Numbered from the stretch's first letter, positions 25,516 through 33,964 are shown. The stretch: DNA of 64,000 nucleotides from Chromatiales bacterium (GCA_020445565.1 JAGRGI010000096.1:23017-87016), one strand, 5' to 3'. Made by a program: numbers and translations. Notes: generated from the sequence alone by a model not told the origin.

Positions 25516-25907
25516 TGAGGCCCCTGTATCATCACGCCCATCCGGAGATCTTCGATACCGGAGAGCATGACTTTGAAACGCTGGTGCTGGAGGCTTCTCA
25601 CCAAAGGCCCATCCTGGTGGATTTCTGGGCCGACTGGTGTGCTCCCTGCATCGCGCTTGCGCCGGTGTTGGAACACTTCATGGATCTCTACGGACATGCC
25701 GTGGGTTTGGGCAAGGTGGAAGTCGATGATCATATGCGTCTGGCGGGCCGCTACAAGCTGCGCGGCTTTCCGACGGTGATCCTGTTTTGGAACGGTGAGG
25801 AAAAGGGCCGATTCAGCGGCGCCCGGCCCTTGCCTTGGATAGAGCACTTCGTATTGGAACACTTTCCCGCGGAGTTGGAGAGGCCCGTTCGGAGCACTAC
25901 CCGGTAG
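25515..25907 (+). CDS. Cytoplasmic thioredoxin-like protein
   Basis: 130 residues with one thioredoxin fold: ILVDFWADWCAPC active site, KVEVDDHMRLAGRYKLRGFP with the cis-proline, and TVILFWNGEEKGRF. No signal peptide, so it should act in the cytoplasm as a disulfide reductant or as a TrxA/CnoX-type holdase. Translationally coupled to the DUF302 gene; its 3' end overlaps the converging neuB-like gene by 11 bp. Confidence 0.9.
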   Translation: MRPLYHHAHPEIFDTGEHDFETLVLEASHQRPILVDFWADWCAPCIALAPVLEHFMDLYGHAVGLGKVEVDDHMRLAGRYKLRGFPTVILFWNGEEKGRFSGARPLPWIEHFVLEHFPAELERPVRSTTR

Positions 25908-26946
25908 GACTTGCCTCAAGCAACTGTTCTTCTTTTGCGGGCTCGCCGGTTTTTACGTCCACTCTCAATACGCGGCCGCAAAGCCCTTCCGCAGCAGCGG
26001 GTGGAAGGCCGTCGGCAGGCCGCCGGCTCATCAGCATATCTGCCCGTATGGTCGAACCGGCGGGAAGATCCCGCTGCCAATGCAGGCTACGCCGGGCCAC
26101 CGCCGCCACATCCGCTTCTGAGGCGCGTGGCCGTTTCACGCCGTCGCCCAATGCACGTTCGACTCGACGGGCGCCCTCCACCAGGGCACAAAGTTCATCG
26201 GGTTCCAGCGAGGCGCGATGGTCCGGGCCTGGTAAGGAGCGGTTCAGGGTAAAATGCTTTTCGACTATGCGGGCGCCCAAGGCAACGGCGGCCAGAGCGA
26301 TGTCAATACCCTCGGTATGGTCGGAAAACCCTACCGGCAAACCGAATGTTTGCGCCAAGGTGAGCATGGCACGCAGGTTCACGTCGCCCGGTTCGGTCGG
26401 ATAGTTGCTCACGCAATGGAGCAAGGCCAGCGGATCCCGTCCGGCGCGGCGTACCGCCGCAACTGCATCGCCGACCTCCGCCAGCGTGGCCATGCCTGTA
26501 GACAGGATCAACCCGGGCCCCATGAGGGCCAGGCGCGTCAGATAGGGTGTGTCGGTGAGGTCGCCAGAGGAAACTTTGAACGCGGGAACACCCAACTCAT
26601 TGAGCAAGCCGGCGCTGGCTTCGTCGAAGGGCGTGGACAGGAACAGGATGCCTCGCTGCTCGCAGCGCTGCTTGAGCTGTCGATGGTCGCTGGCTGAAAG
26701 TTCCAGGCGTTGCAGCATTTCCAGTTGGCCGCCTTCCTTGCCGGTGGCTCGGACCTGATAGCCGGCCTTGGGTGCCCTCTGGGTGACCAGGGATTCTGCC
26801 CGAAAGCTTTGGAACTTGATCGCATCGGCGCCGGCGCTTGCCGCCACATCCACCATCTGTAGTGCGCGATCCAGGTCTCCATTGTGATTCACGCCGGCTT
26901 CGGCGATCAGCAGACAGCGGCCGTCTGCAATGAGCGGATGGTTCAC
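25897..26946 (-). CDS. neuB: NeuB-family nonulosonate synthase (sialic/legionaminic/pseudaminic acid synthase)
   Basis: 349 residues from a GTG at 26946; upstream codons have no family similarity. The TIM-barrel domain shows LIAEAGVNHNGD, ADAIKFQSFRAE, FLSTPFDEAS, KVSSGDLTDTPYL, STGMATLAEV and EKHFTLNRSLPGPDHRASLE, and the C-terminal SAF (antifreeze-like) domain starts near residue 285. It condenses phosphoenolpyruvate with an N-acyl hexosamine to make a nine-carbon sugar for capsule, LPS or flagellin decoration. No neuA, neuC, pse or leg genes are in the window, so the exact sugar is open. Confidence 0.9.
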   Translation of the reverse strand: MNHPLIADGRCLLIAEAGVNHNGDLDRALQMVDVAASAGADAIKFQSFRAESLVTQRAPKAGYQVRATGKEGGQLEMLQRLELSASDHRQLKQRCEQRGILFLSTPFDEASAGLLNELGVPAFKVSSGDLTDTPYLTRLALMGPGLILSTGMATLAEVGDAVAAVRRAGRDPLALLHCVSNYPTEPGDVNLRAMLTLAQTFGLPVGFSDHTEGIDIALAAVALGARIVEKHFTLNRSLPGPDHRASLEPDELCALVEGARRVERALGDGVKRPRASEADVAAVARRSLHWQRDLPAGSTIRADMLMSRRPADGLPPAAAEGLCGRVLRVDVKTGEPAKEEQLLEASPTG

Positions 26947-27113
26947 GACGGTGCAGATCCTCTCGCTTCGGTGACAGGGCGGAAAACCGCTTGAATGCCT
27001 GTATTTCGTCCGTCTCGTGCCATTCCTTAAGGCTCGAATCTCTTGCGCTGCCGGGGTACAATCAAGCCACTCGATCCGAATTGCCCGCCGATACGGCGCC
27101 GCCACTACCCGCT

Positions 27114-27665
27114 ATGCGACCTTCCCGCTCCCTGGCCCCGTTGATCGGGCCAATGCTATTTGCCTGCCTGTTTGCCGTTTCCGCCCAAGGCTCTGCCGCG
27201 TCCGACGATTTCGATGCGGGATTGCAGGCTTTCCGAACCGGTGACACCAATGGTGCCTTGCAGATCTGGAAACGCCTTGCCAATCAGGGCAACAGTACGG
27301 CGCAGTACAACCTCGGTGTCGTCTACGAGCGTGGCAAGGGTGTCGGTGCCAATATACCCCAAGCGATGATCTGGTACCGAAAGGCGGCAGAGAACGGCCG
27401 GCCGGATGCGCAGAACAACCTGGGCGTGCTGTACGCGGAAGGGCGGGGGATTCCGCGTGATTTGGAAAAGGCTTATATCTGGCTTACCCTGTCCATGGCG
27501 CAGGGCTATCGGCCGGCGGTGGCCAATCGCCAGCTCGTCGAGGTTCAGTTGAGCGAAGCCCAGAGGGCGGCGGTCAAGAAGCGGCTCTGGACCTACTACG
27601 CCAACTATGTAGAGCCGTTTCAGGGTAAAGACACTGCCGCGGCCGTTTTGCCAACCACGCCTTGA
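27114..27665 (+). CDS. Exported Sel1-repeat protein
   Basis: 183 residues. A signal peptide (about 1-29, SAQGSAA) is followed by Sel1-like TPR units, visible as AQYNLGVVYERGKGVGANIP, AMIWYRKAAENG, and AQNNLGVLYAEGRGIPRDLE. The C-terminus is a helix with YYANYVEPF. Sel1 proteins act as periplasmic or envelope protein-interaction scaffolds. It is divergent from neuB. Confidence 0.85.
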   Translation: MRPSRSLAPLIGPMLFACLFAVSAQGSAASDDFDAGLQAFRTGDTNGALQIWKRLANQGNSTAQYNLGVVYERGKGVGANIPQAMIWYRKAAENGRPDAQNNLGVLYAEGRGIPRDLEKAYIWLTLSMAQGYRPAVANRQLVEVQLSEAQRAAVKKRLWTYYANYVEPFQGKDTAAAVLPTTP

Positions 27666-27707
27666 CAAGCCAAATTCGTTTAAATTTCGAATACAAGCCC
27701 TTGCAAA

Positions 27708-27728
27708 CTATAGGAAAGTAGCCTATAG
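27708..27728. promoter_or_regulatory. Inverted repeat upstream of the lipoprotein pair
   Basis: Perfect 7-bp arms CTATAGG and CCTATAG with a 7-nt spacer, in the 216-bp gap before the lipoprotein gene at 27882. The spacing suits a dimeric regulator, but the element could also be a weak RNA stem. The rest of the gap shows no gene; a TTGACA hexamer at 27662 overlaps the preceding stop and has no well-spaced -10. Confidence 0.35.
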
Positions 27729-27881
27729 AGTTCGGGAGCGTTTGGCGTCAGAGTAGCCAGCGCCAAGAACAACAACTTCCGGCAGCCAACTGTCGGGTTT
27801 GCCAGTCCACGATGCCAACGGTTGGTTTACCGTCGCAGTTCCCTGGCGGAAGGCGGTCCCCAACCCACGGAGGGTAACTAC

Positions 27882-28544
27882 ATGAAACCGCTGCTGCCGG
27901 CCGTACTCGTCGCTGGCCTGGTTTCCGGGTGCACGATCTATTCCGAGTCGCCCCTGGAAACCCATTTCCCTTATTCCACCCAGCAAAAGATCCAGGCGGC
28001 CCATCATTGGGATGTGATCGCCGAGGATGTGGCCGCTCGCATCAACGATGTCGGTGACACCAACAGTCGCGCCCTGGTGGTCTCCACCAACGATGCACAC
28101 ACGCCTTTCAATCACGCTTTTCACAATATGATGCTCACCCATCTGGTGCAGAAGGGGCATCGGGTGCACGAACAGGCCGAACATGGCGATCTGAACGTTC
28201 ACTACACGCTGCAAGTGGTGGAGCACAAGGACAGGGAAAGTATCCGCTGGCCGCTGGGTTACCCCACCGGTTTTGCCCTGGCCGCCGGTGCTATCGCTGT
28301 GCTGCACGAGCTGCACAATCCCGAACTGCTGTTGATACCTGCCGTAGCCGCCGCCGAGATCCTGCCGGGGCAGGTGGAAAGTGATGCACCGCCCACCGAG
28401 GTCGTCATTACCTGTACGGTAATGGATGGCAACCGCTACGTTGCGGCCTACACCGACCTCTACTACATCAATGCCGGCGATACCGCCAATTATCAAGCGC
28501 CTGCACAGGTGGTTCGGCCCAGCTTCAAGGTTGTCAACCAGTGA
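27882..28544 (+). CDS. Lipoprotein of unknown function
   Basis: 220 residues. A GGAGGG ribosome site precedes ATG 27882; the signal ends in lipobox LVSG-C. The mature sequence contains ARINDVGDTNSRALVVSTND and VITCTVMDGNRYVAAYTDLY, with a hydrophobic central stretch (GFALAAGAIAVLHELH) that may insert in a membrane. It overlaps in context with the next FlgO-like lipoprotein gene (11 bp gap) and shares its general character, suggesting the two form a complex. No named family recognised. Confidence 0.75.
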   Translation: MKPLLPAVLVAGLVSGCTIYSESPLETHFPYSTQQKIQAAHHWDVIAEDVAARINDVGDTNSRALVVSTNDAHTPFNHAFHNMMLTHLVQKGHRVHEQAEHGDLNVHYTLQVVEHKDRESIRWPLGYPTGFALAAGAIAVLHELHNPELLLIPAVAAAEILPGQVESDAPPTEVVITCTVMDGNRYVAAYTDLYYINAGDTANYQAPAQVVRPSFKVVNQ

Positions 28545-28555
28545 GGGGCCGGGCG

Positions 28556-29131
28556 ATGAAATCTTGGTATGGGGTTTTGGCCGGACTGGTTCTGGCCGGG
28601 GGGCTTTCGGGTTGCAGCTTCAATAACGAGCGCAAGGACATCGATCTGGTCGAGGCCAGTTACTCGGCGGTTGACTCGATTCACGATCAGCTCAACGGGC
28701 GGGTGGATATGAGCAGGCCGGTGATCGTCACCAGCTTTGTCAATGTGGATGACCTGACCCAATCCTCTTCGCTGGGGCGAATCATCGGCGAACAGTTTGC
28801 CTCACGAATGAGCCAGCTCGGCTACCGGGTGATCGAGATGAAGCTGCGCGACACCGTCTTCATCCAGGAAAAGAACGGCGAGTTCATGCTATCGCGTAAA
28901 CTGCGCGACATCAGCGCCGAGCATCAGGCCGACGGTATCGTCGTTGGCACCTATGCGGTGGGCAAGGATCACGCCTACGTGACCGCAAGGGTGGTGCAGG
29001 CCGTGGACAGCACCCTTGTGGCGGGCCATGACTATGCCATTCCGCTCGGACCGGACGCCCAGTCCATGCTCAAGCAACGCAAACATCGCTCATCCTCAGC
29101 CGCTGGTGGCGGGTTGAGCGCCGCCTACTGA
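28556..29131 (+). CDS. FlgO-domain lipoprotein
   Basis: 191 residues with lipobox LSG-C near residue 20. The mature part has the FlgO-domain pattern: VIVTSFVNVDDLTQSSSLGRIIGEQFASRMSQLGYRVIEM, then DGIVVGTYAVGKDHAYVTARVV. FlgO is an outer-membrane lipoprotein needed for flagellar stability in Vibrio, but the same domain occurs in proteins unrelated to motility, and no flagellar gene is nearby. It follows the preceding lipoprotein gene by 11 bp; a terminator ends the unit. Confidence 0.82.
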   Translation: MKSWYGVLAGLVLAGGLSGCSFNNERKDIDLVEASYSAVDSIHDQLNGRVDMSRPVIVTSFVNVDDLTQSSSLGRIIGEQFASRMSQLGYRVIEMKLRDTVFIQEKNGEFMLSRKLRDISAEHQADGIVVGTYAVGKDHAYVTARVVQAVDSTLVAGHDYAIPLGPDAQSMLKQRKHRSSSAAGGGLSAAY

Positions 29132-29140
29132 ACCTGCCTG

Positions 29141-29167
29141 GGCCGGCGTGAGTCGCCGGCCTTTATT
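29141..29167 (+). terminator. Rho-independent terminator after the lipoprotein pair
   Basis: Perfect 8-bp stem GGCCGGCG / CGCCGGCC with a 5-nt loop, followed directly by TTTATT, 10 bp after the FlgO-like stop. Confidence 0.8.
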
Positions 29168-29181
29168 CGGAGTCTGGTAAC

Positions 29182-29526
29182 GTGGCAAACGGTCCCGAAA
29201 TCAAAGAAAATCCCTTGTATCACTTGCTGCGGAGCGGGGATATTCGGGAGTTCAATCGCCGTAAAGCGGCAGGCGAGATCCCCGATCTGGCCGGTGCCGA
29301 CCTGCGTGGGCTCGATTTACGCGGTATGGATGCGGACGGCGTCGATTTTTCCAATAGCTACTTTCGCCAGTCCGATCTGCGCGGTATCGATTTTTCCAAG
29401 GCCAATCTGGAAGGGGCGAGCATCAACGGCGCCAAAATCTCGGGTACCCTGTTCCCATCGCAGTTGAGGGCCGAAGAGATCAATCTGTCCCTGACCCACG
29501 GCACACGCATGCGCTACTCGGCCTGA
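29182..29526 (+). CDS. Small pentapeptide-repeat protein
   Basis: 114 residues from a GTG start. The central part (about residues 35-83) reads as pentapeptide repeats of the A(D/N)LxG type: AGADLRGLDLRGMDADGVDF, SDLRGIDFSKANLEGASI. Such repeats fold as a right-handed quadrilateral helix. Too short to mimic DNA like Qnr/MfpA. It follows the terminator closely and converges on tsaD with a 2-bp gap. Confidence 0.78.
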   Translation: MANGPEIKENPLYHLLRSGDIREFNRRKAAGEIPDLAGADLRGLDLRGMDADGVDFSNSYFRQSDLRGIDFSKANLEGASINGAKISGTLFPSQLRAEEINLSLTHGTRMRYSA

Positions 29527-29528
29527 GG

Positions 29529-30548
29529 TTATCTCTGCGGGGCCGTCAGCCCCTGCAATTCCCACCTCGGGGTGGCGCCGAAACTTGCGTCATCCCGCTG
29601 ACCGGCGTTCAGGCGCAAGCAGCCGGCGTAGGCGATCATGGCGCCGTTGTCGGTACAGAATTCCAGGCGCGGGTAGGAGACGCTGGCGTTTTCCTGTGCC
29701 GCCAAGGCCCGCAGTCGATCGCGAAGTGCCTGGTTCGCGCCTACCCCGCCGGCTACCACCAGGCGAGCAATGCCCGTTTGCCGTAGCGCGCGTCGGCATT
29801 TGATGGCCAAGGTCTCCACCACCGCCTCCTGAAAGGCCAGGGCAATGTCGGCATGATCCGCCGGGCTGATGTCGGGCGAGTTCAGGGTGTTGAGCGCATA
29901 GGTCTTCAGCCCGCTGAAACTGAAGTCCAGTCCCGGTCGGTCGGTCATCGGCCGTGGAAAGCGAAAACGGCCGCCTTGGCCGGATTCGGCCAGTTTCGCC
30001 AGGGCCGGTCCGCCGGGATAGCCCAGCCCCATGAGCTTGGCGGTCTTGTCGAAGGCTTCGCCGACCGCGTCATCCAGCGACTGCCCCAGGAGTCGGTACT
30101 CTCCCACCCCCTGCACTTCCACCAGCAGCGTATGACCTCCCGACACCAACAATGCGATGAAGGGGAATTCCGGTGGATGTTCTTCCAACATTGGCGCCAG
30201 TAAATGGCCTTCCATGTGATGCACGCCAGTCGAAGGGACGCCCAACGCCCAGGCGAGACTTCGGCCGAAGGCCGCGCCCACCAGTAGGGCGCCGACCAGA
30301 CCGGGTCCTTTGGTGTAGGCCACGCCCTGGATGTCGGCCCGATCCACCGCGGTCTTGCCGAGCAGATCTTCCAGCAGCGGGCCAAGTTTACGGATGTGGT
30401 CCCTGGAGGCCAGTTCAGGTACCACCCCGCCGTATTCGGCATGCAGGGCTACTTGGCTGTGCAGGGCATGGCCCAGCAGACCGCGCTCACTGTCGTAAAG
30501 GGCGACGCCGGTTTCGTCGCAGGAGGTTTCGATTCCTAGTACCAGCAT
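29529..30548 (-). CDS. tsaD: tRNA N6-adenosine threonylcarbamoyltransferase TsaD
   Basis: 339 residues, the usual length. [16 protein letters not shown] start, iron-binding HHMEGH motif, [30 protein letters not shown] and the C-terminal [13 protein letters not shown]. TsaD, with TsaB and TsaE, transfers threonylcarbamoyl to A37 of ANN-reading tRNAs; it is universally conserved. The ATG at 30548 is the family start. It is divergent from pdxH with only 21 bp between the two start codons, so at least one promoter must overlap a coding region. Confidence 0.97.
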   Translation of the reverse strand: MLVLGIETSCDETGVALYDSERGLLGHALHSQVALHAEYGGVVPELASRDHIRKLGPLLEDLLGKTAVDRADIQGVAYTKGPGLVGALLVGAAFGRSLAWALGVPSTGVHHMEGHLLAPMLEEHPPEFPFIALLVSGGHTLLVEVQGVGEYRLLGQSLDDAVGEAFDKTAKLMGLGYPGGPALAKLAESGQGGRFRFPRPMTDRPGLDFSFSGLKTYALNTLNSPDISPADHADIALAFQEAVVETLAIKCRRALRQTGIARLVVAGGVGANQALRDRLRALAAQENASVSYPRLEFCTDNGAMIAYAGCLRLNAGQRDDASFGATPRWELQGLTAPQR

Positions 30549-30569
30549 GATCCGATTATTATACGGCCT

Positions 30570-31205
30570 ATGGACCTTGGAAACCTTCGCAATGAATACG
30601 CACGCGCCGGCCTGCGCCGAGAGCAGTTGGCCGACGATCCTTTTCGCCAGTTCGAAATCTGGTTCGGGCAAGCCAACTCCGCCGGCCTGTACCAGCCCAA
30701 TGCCATGACTGTGGCGACGGTTTCGGCGGATGGCCAGCCCTCGGCCCGAACCGTACTGTTGAAATCCTTCGATACCGGGGGGTTTGTGTTCTATACCAAC
30801 TACGGGAGCCGCAAAGCGCGAGAGCTCGATGCCAATCCCCGCGTAGCGCTGTTGTTCGTTTGGTTGGATCTGGAAAGGCAAATCAAAATTCGCGGTAGCG
30901 CCAGACGTGTCAGCACGGCCGAATCGCTGAAGTACTTTCTCACCCGCCCTCGGGGGAGCAGGCTCGGCGCCTGGTGTTCCGAACAGAGCAGCGTGGTCGG
31001 TTCAAGGGGATTGCTGGAAGAAGAATTTGAGCGCATGAAGCGCAAATTTCATGACAAGGAAGTACCCCTGCCATCCTTCTGGGGTGGCTATCGGGTGGTC
31101 CCTCAAGAAATCGAGTTCTGGCAGGGGCGCGTGAACCGCCTGCATGATCGCTTCCAATACACCCGTGTCGACGATGGTTGGTGTATTGAGCGCCTGGCTC
31201 CGTAG
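30570..31205 (+). CDS. pdxH: Pyridoxamine 5'-phosphate oxidase
   Basis: 211 residues. FMN-dependent enzyme making pyridoxal 5'-phosphate in the last step of vitamin B6 synthesis and salvage. Conserved elements: [61 protein letters not shown] and the C-terminal RLAP. Length and motifs are typical of PdxH. Confidence 0.96.
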   Translation: MDLGNLRNEYARAGLRREQLADDPFRQFEIWFGQANSAGLYQPNAMTVATVSADGQPSARTVLLKSFDTGGFVFYTNYGSRKARELDANPRVALLFVWLDLERQIKIRGSARRVSTAESLKYFLTRPRGSRLGAWCSEQSSVVGSRGLLEEEFERMKRKFHDKEVPLPSFWGGYRVVPQEIEFWQGRVNRLHDRFQYTRVDDGWCIERLAP

Positions 31206-31227
31206 GCGCCGGTCCGGGAATGGCGCA

Positions 31228-32097
31228 CTAGCGCTGTCGCTGGTTGGTGCGGTCCAGGTGTCGGCGCATGCGGTTCATCGCAGCCGCCAGCACGGCAATC
31301 TCATCTTCGCCACTGTCGTAGAATTCCTCCTTTTCGTCTTCCTCCCGGGTGACGGCTTCCACATGGAGCGTAAGCCAGGATAGCCGGGATGTGACCGAAG
31401 CGCGCACAACCAGCGCCAATACCAACAGCAGGACCAGCAGCAGCCCTGTCATGGAGCCGACGCCCAACAGCCAAAACTGACGGCCACGTTCCAGTTCCTT
31501 ATCCATGCCGACGCTGACGATGCGGGCGCCGACCACCTCGTTCAACGACCAGCCGAAGCCATGATTGGCGCCGTAGCGGTCCAGTAGATTCCTGGGGGCA
31601 TCTTCCGGCTTGCCGTGGCACTGTAGGCATGCGCCGCTGCGTACCGTGATGGGTTGGGCGAGATAGAGTTGCTCTCCCTCCTCGGTGCTGCGTTGGCCCA
31701 GTACCTCCTTGGGGGTCGAATCATTTCGGAAGCGGGCAATGACGTCCTCCTCCCATGCGGTTGCGAGGTCATCCGGATTGGTAGGATTGAGCATTGCCTC
31801 GCGATATCGGCCCGACGGCAGTTCGTCCGTGAGAAGTCGCAGGGTCCTGATCGAGGCATAGGCACCGACCGTCTGCGGCAGGAAGCCGGGGTGAACCTGT
31901 CGGTCCAGCAGGGGGCTGACTTCCGCGACGGTATAGGCCCGCACGGCCTCTGCGCCGGCCATCATCAGTCTGGCCCGGTGTTCGACCTGTTGGAAGCTGT
32001 CTTCCGTCAGGCGCTCATGGGAATACCATCCCAGCAAGGCGATTGCGGGAATGAATACCAGGATCACGGCCCATTGGATTCGGGAAAGTATGGTCAT
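31228..32097 (-). CDS. Heme-binding (Tll0287-like / DUF3365) membrane sensor fragment with HAMP
   Basis: 289 residues from ATG 32097. TM1 (about 3-27), a periplasmic domain with a single c-type heme site GACLQCHGKPEDAP near residue 170, TM2 (about 222-246) and a C-terminal HAMP domain ending the protein. The layout is that of redox or gas-sensing chemoreceptors and kinases, but no kinase, cyclase or methyl-accepting domain follows HAMP. Signal output would therefore need a partner. It is divergent from hemW. Confidence 0.84.
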   Translation of the reverse strand: MTILSRIQWAVILVFIPAIALLGWYSHERLTEDSFQQVEHRARLMMAGAEAVRAYTVAEVSPLLDRQVHPGFLPQTVGAYASIRTLRLLTDELPSGRYREAMLNPTNPDDLATAWEEDVIARFRNDSTPKEVLGQRSTEEGEQLYLAQPITVRSGACLQCHGKPEDAPRNLLDRYGANHGFGWSLNEVVGARIVSVGMDKELERGRQFWLLGVGSMTGLLLVLLLVLALVVRASVTSRLSWLTLHVEAVTREEDEKEEFYDSGEDEIAVLAAAMNRMRRHLDRTNQRQR

Positions 32098-32234
32098 TTG
32101 CGGTTGATCGCCGTCTTTGTGGGCCAAGCCCGGACTTCGGATTTCCGTTGTATTCCACGAACGCGAGACTTGGCAGATCAAAAGAGGATGTCTTGATCCA
32201 CAGTAGACGATAGCATTCGATGTAAATCACCGCT

Positions 32235-33437
32235 ATGCGCGTTTTCGCTGATATGACAGCTTCCAAATCACCCGTTAGCCGGTTTGCGACCACCCCCCCG
32301 CTTGGCTTGTATGTGCACATCCCCTGGTGTGTGCGCAAGTGTCCTTACTGCGACTTCAATTCCCACGCAACCCAGGGGGACATCCCGGAGGCTGGCTATG
32401 TCGATGCCTTGCTGACGGATCTTGAGTCCCAACTGCCGGCCATCTGGGGGCGCACCGTGGAGAGCGTATTCATCGGTGGCGGTACGCCCAGCCTGTTCTC
32501 CGCACCGGCCCTGGAGCGGTTGCTGACAGGTGTGCGCAGCCGCCTGCGTATGCGGCCGGACGCGGAGATTACCTTGGAGGCAAATCCGGGTACGGCTGAG
32601 GCCGCCCGCTTTGCCGATTACCGCGCGGCGGGGGTGAATCGGCTGTCTATCGGCGTGCAGAGTCTGGATGATGCCGGCTTGCGCGCCCTGGGGCGCATTC
32701 ACGATGCCAACGCCGCCTTGGCGGCGGTTGCAATGGCTCAACAGGCGGGGTTCGAAAACATCAACCTGGATATGATGTTCGGCTTGCCACAGCAGTCATG
32801 CCACGAAGCCCTGAGTGACCTTGCCAGGCTCCTGGACTTGGAGCCGGCCCATATTTCCTACTATCAGCTCACTCTGGAGCCGAATACCGCCTTCCATCAC
32901 CGGCCGCCGCCGTTGCCTCAGGACGACGATCTGGCCGCAATGCAGGAGCAGGGGGCGGCGCTGTTGGCGCGGGCCGGATATCGGCAATACGAGGTTTCCG
33001 CCTACGCGAAGGACAACCGTCGCTGTCGGCACAATCTGAATTATTGGAAATTTGGCGATTACCTGGGAATCGGGGCCGGAGCCCATGGCAAGCTCACCGA
33101 TGCTGCCGGCAACCGTGTCGTCCGCAGACACAACCGACGTCATCCCAATGACTATCTGCGCGATCCTGCCGTCCCTGCCGGCGAAAAGGTTCTATCTGCC
33201 CAGGATCTGCGTTTCGAATTTATGCTCAATGGCCTGCGTCTGGTCGAGGGGATCGATCGGGCGCTGTTCAGTGAGCGCACCGGGCTTTCAGAGGACTGGC
33301 TTCTCGAACCGTTGCGTCGCGCCCGTTCAGCGGGGCTGCTGGACGATGATGAAACCACAATACGCCCCAGTGAGCTGGGCAGGCGTTTTCTGAATGATCT
33401 GATGGCAATGTTTCTGCCGGAGGAGGATTGTCCATGA
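32235..33437 (+). CDS. hemW: Radical SAM heme chaperone HemW
   Basis: 400 residues. The radical SAM cluster site CVRKCPYCDFNSH has the extra Cys typical of HemW/HemN-like proteins, then ESVFIGGGTPSLF, LEANPGT, RLSIGVQSLDD and a C-terminal HemN domain with KFGDYLGIGAGAHGKL. HemW is now regarded as a heme chaperone rather than coproporphyrinogen oxidase. Start ATG 32235 or 32253; neither has a clear ribosome site. Its stop overlaps the start of the CPxCG peptide gene (ATGA). Confidence 0.94.
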   Translation: MRVFADMTASKSPVSRFATTPPLGLYVHIPWCVRKCPYCDFNSHATQGDIPEAGYVDALLTDLESQLPAIWGRTVESVFIGGGTPSLFSAPALERLLTGVRSRLRMRPDAEITLEANPGTAEAARFADYRAAGVNRLSIGVQSLDDAGLRALGRIHDANAALAAVAMAQQAGFENINLDMMFGLPQQSCHEALSDLARLLDLEPAHISYYQLTLEPNTAFHHRPPPLPQDDDLAAMQEQGAALLARAGYRQYEVSAYAKDNRRCRHNLNYWKFGDYLGIGAGAHGKLTDAAGNRVVRRHNRRHPNDYLRDPAVPAGEKVLSAQDLRFEFMLNGLRLVEGIDRALFSERTGLSEDWLLEPLRRARSAGLLDDDETTIRPSELGRRFLNDLMAMFLPEEDCP

Positions 33438-33622
33438 TCGAGTGGACCACCGTAACCTGCCCCTATTGTGGAGAGAACTTTGACACCTCGGTGGACTGCT
33501 CTGCCGGTGACCAGCAGTACATCGAGGATTGCCAGGTTTGCTGCCGCCCCATCGCCATGCAAATCGAGGTTGACTTTGATGGTGGCTTGCTGTCCCTTTC
33601 GGTTCGCAGGGAGGACGAATAG
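33434..33622 (+). CDS. CPxCG-type zinc-ribbon peptide
   Basis: 62 residues. Two Cys pairs, CPYCG near residue 9 and CQVC near residue 34, should bind one zinc. The pattern MIEWTTVTCPYCGENF is that of the CPXCG cysteine-rich small protein family, of unknown function. A GGAGG site lies 7 nt before the ATG at 33434, which overlaps the hemW stop. Confidence 0.85.
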   Translation: MIEWTTVTCPYCGENFDTSVDCSAGDQQYIEDCQVCCRPIAMQIEVDFDGGLLSLSVRREDE

Positions 33623-33642
33623 AGAAGCATCAGGAGGCGGTT

Positions 33643-33711
33643 ATGCACACGGTAAAATTTGCCTGCATCAGGTGTCATCGTTTTGTCAATATTCCTCGTC
33701 GATTTCGCTGA
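33643..33711 (+). CDS. Possible 22-residue CxxCH micro-protein
   Basis: Short ORF starting 20 bp after the zinc-ribbon stop, with a strong AGGAGG site 6 nt before the ATG. The product contains CIRCH and ends in a basic RRFR tail. The ribosome site and position support translation, but a frame this short can arise by chance and no homologue can be recalled. Confidence 0.35.
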   Translation: MHTVKFACIRCHRFVNIPRRFR

Positions 33712-33860
33712 AGTCTCTATAACAGTATGTATTTAAAGAATTTAATAAATTGTATAAATATTGTACAGTTTGTCCTTAAGGCCGAACCGGCGCGGGATTG
33801 GAAAGATTTCCCGCAAATTATCCACTGAGTTATCCACAGTCTTTGTGGATAGGTGCCTCA
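33712..33860. other. AT-rich stretch with a cluster of DnaA-box-like sites
   Basis: Part of a gene-poor gap (33712-33964). Bases about 33714-33780 are strikingly AT-rich against the GC-rich surroundings. Immediately downstream are TTATCCACT (33818-33826), a perfect DnaA box TTATCCACA (33830-33838) and its near-inverse TGTGGATAG (33844-33852). The last two form an exact inverted repeat with 8-bp arms and a 5-nt spacer. This resembles a DNA-unwinding element beside DnaA boxes, or a DnaA-titrating or DnaA-regulated site. Neighbouring genes (hemW, thiO) are not usual oriC markers. Confidence 0.5.
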
Positions 33861-33964
33861 AACCCGCGCCATTGCTGGGGATTCGATGAAATCGATTTGA
33901 ATTGGCGGAAAACCTTGCCTTCTTCCATACTGTTGGGATAGCCACTCAGGTTCGAGGTTAGCCC

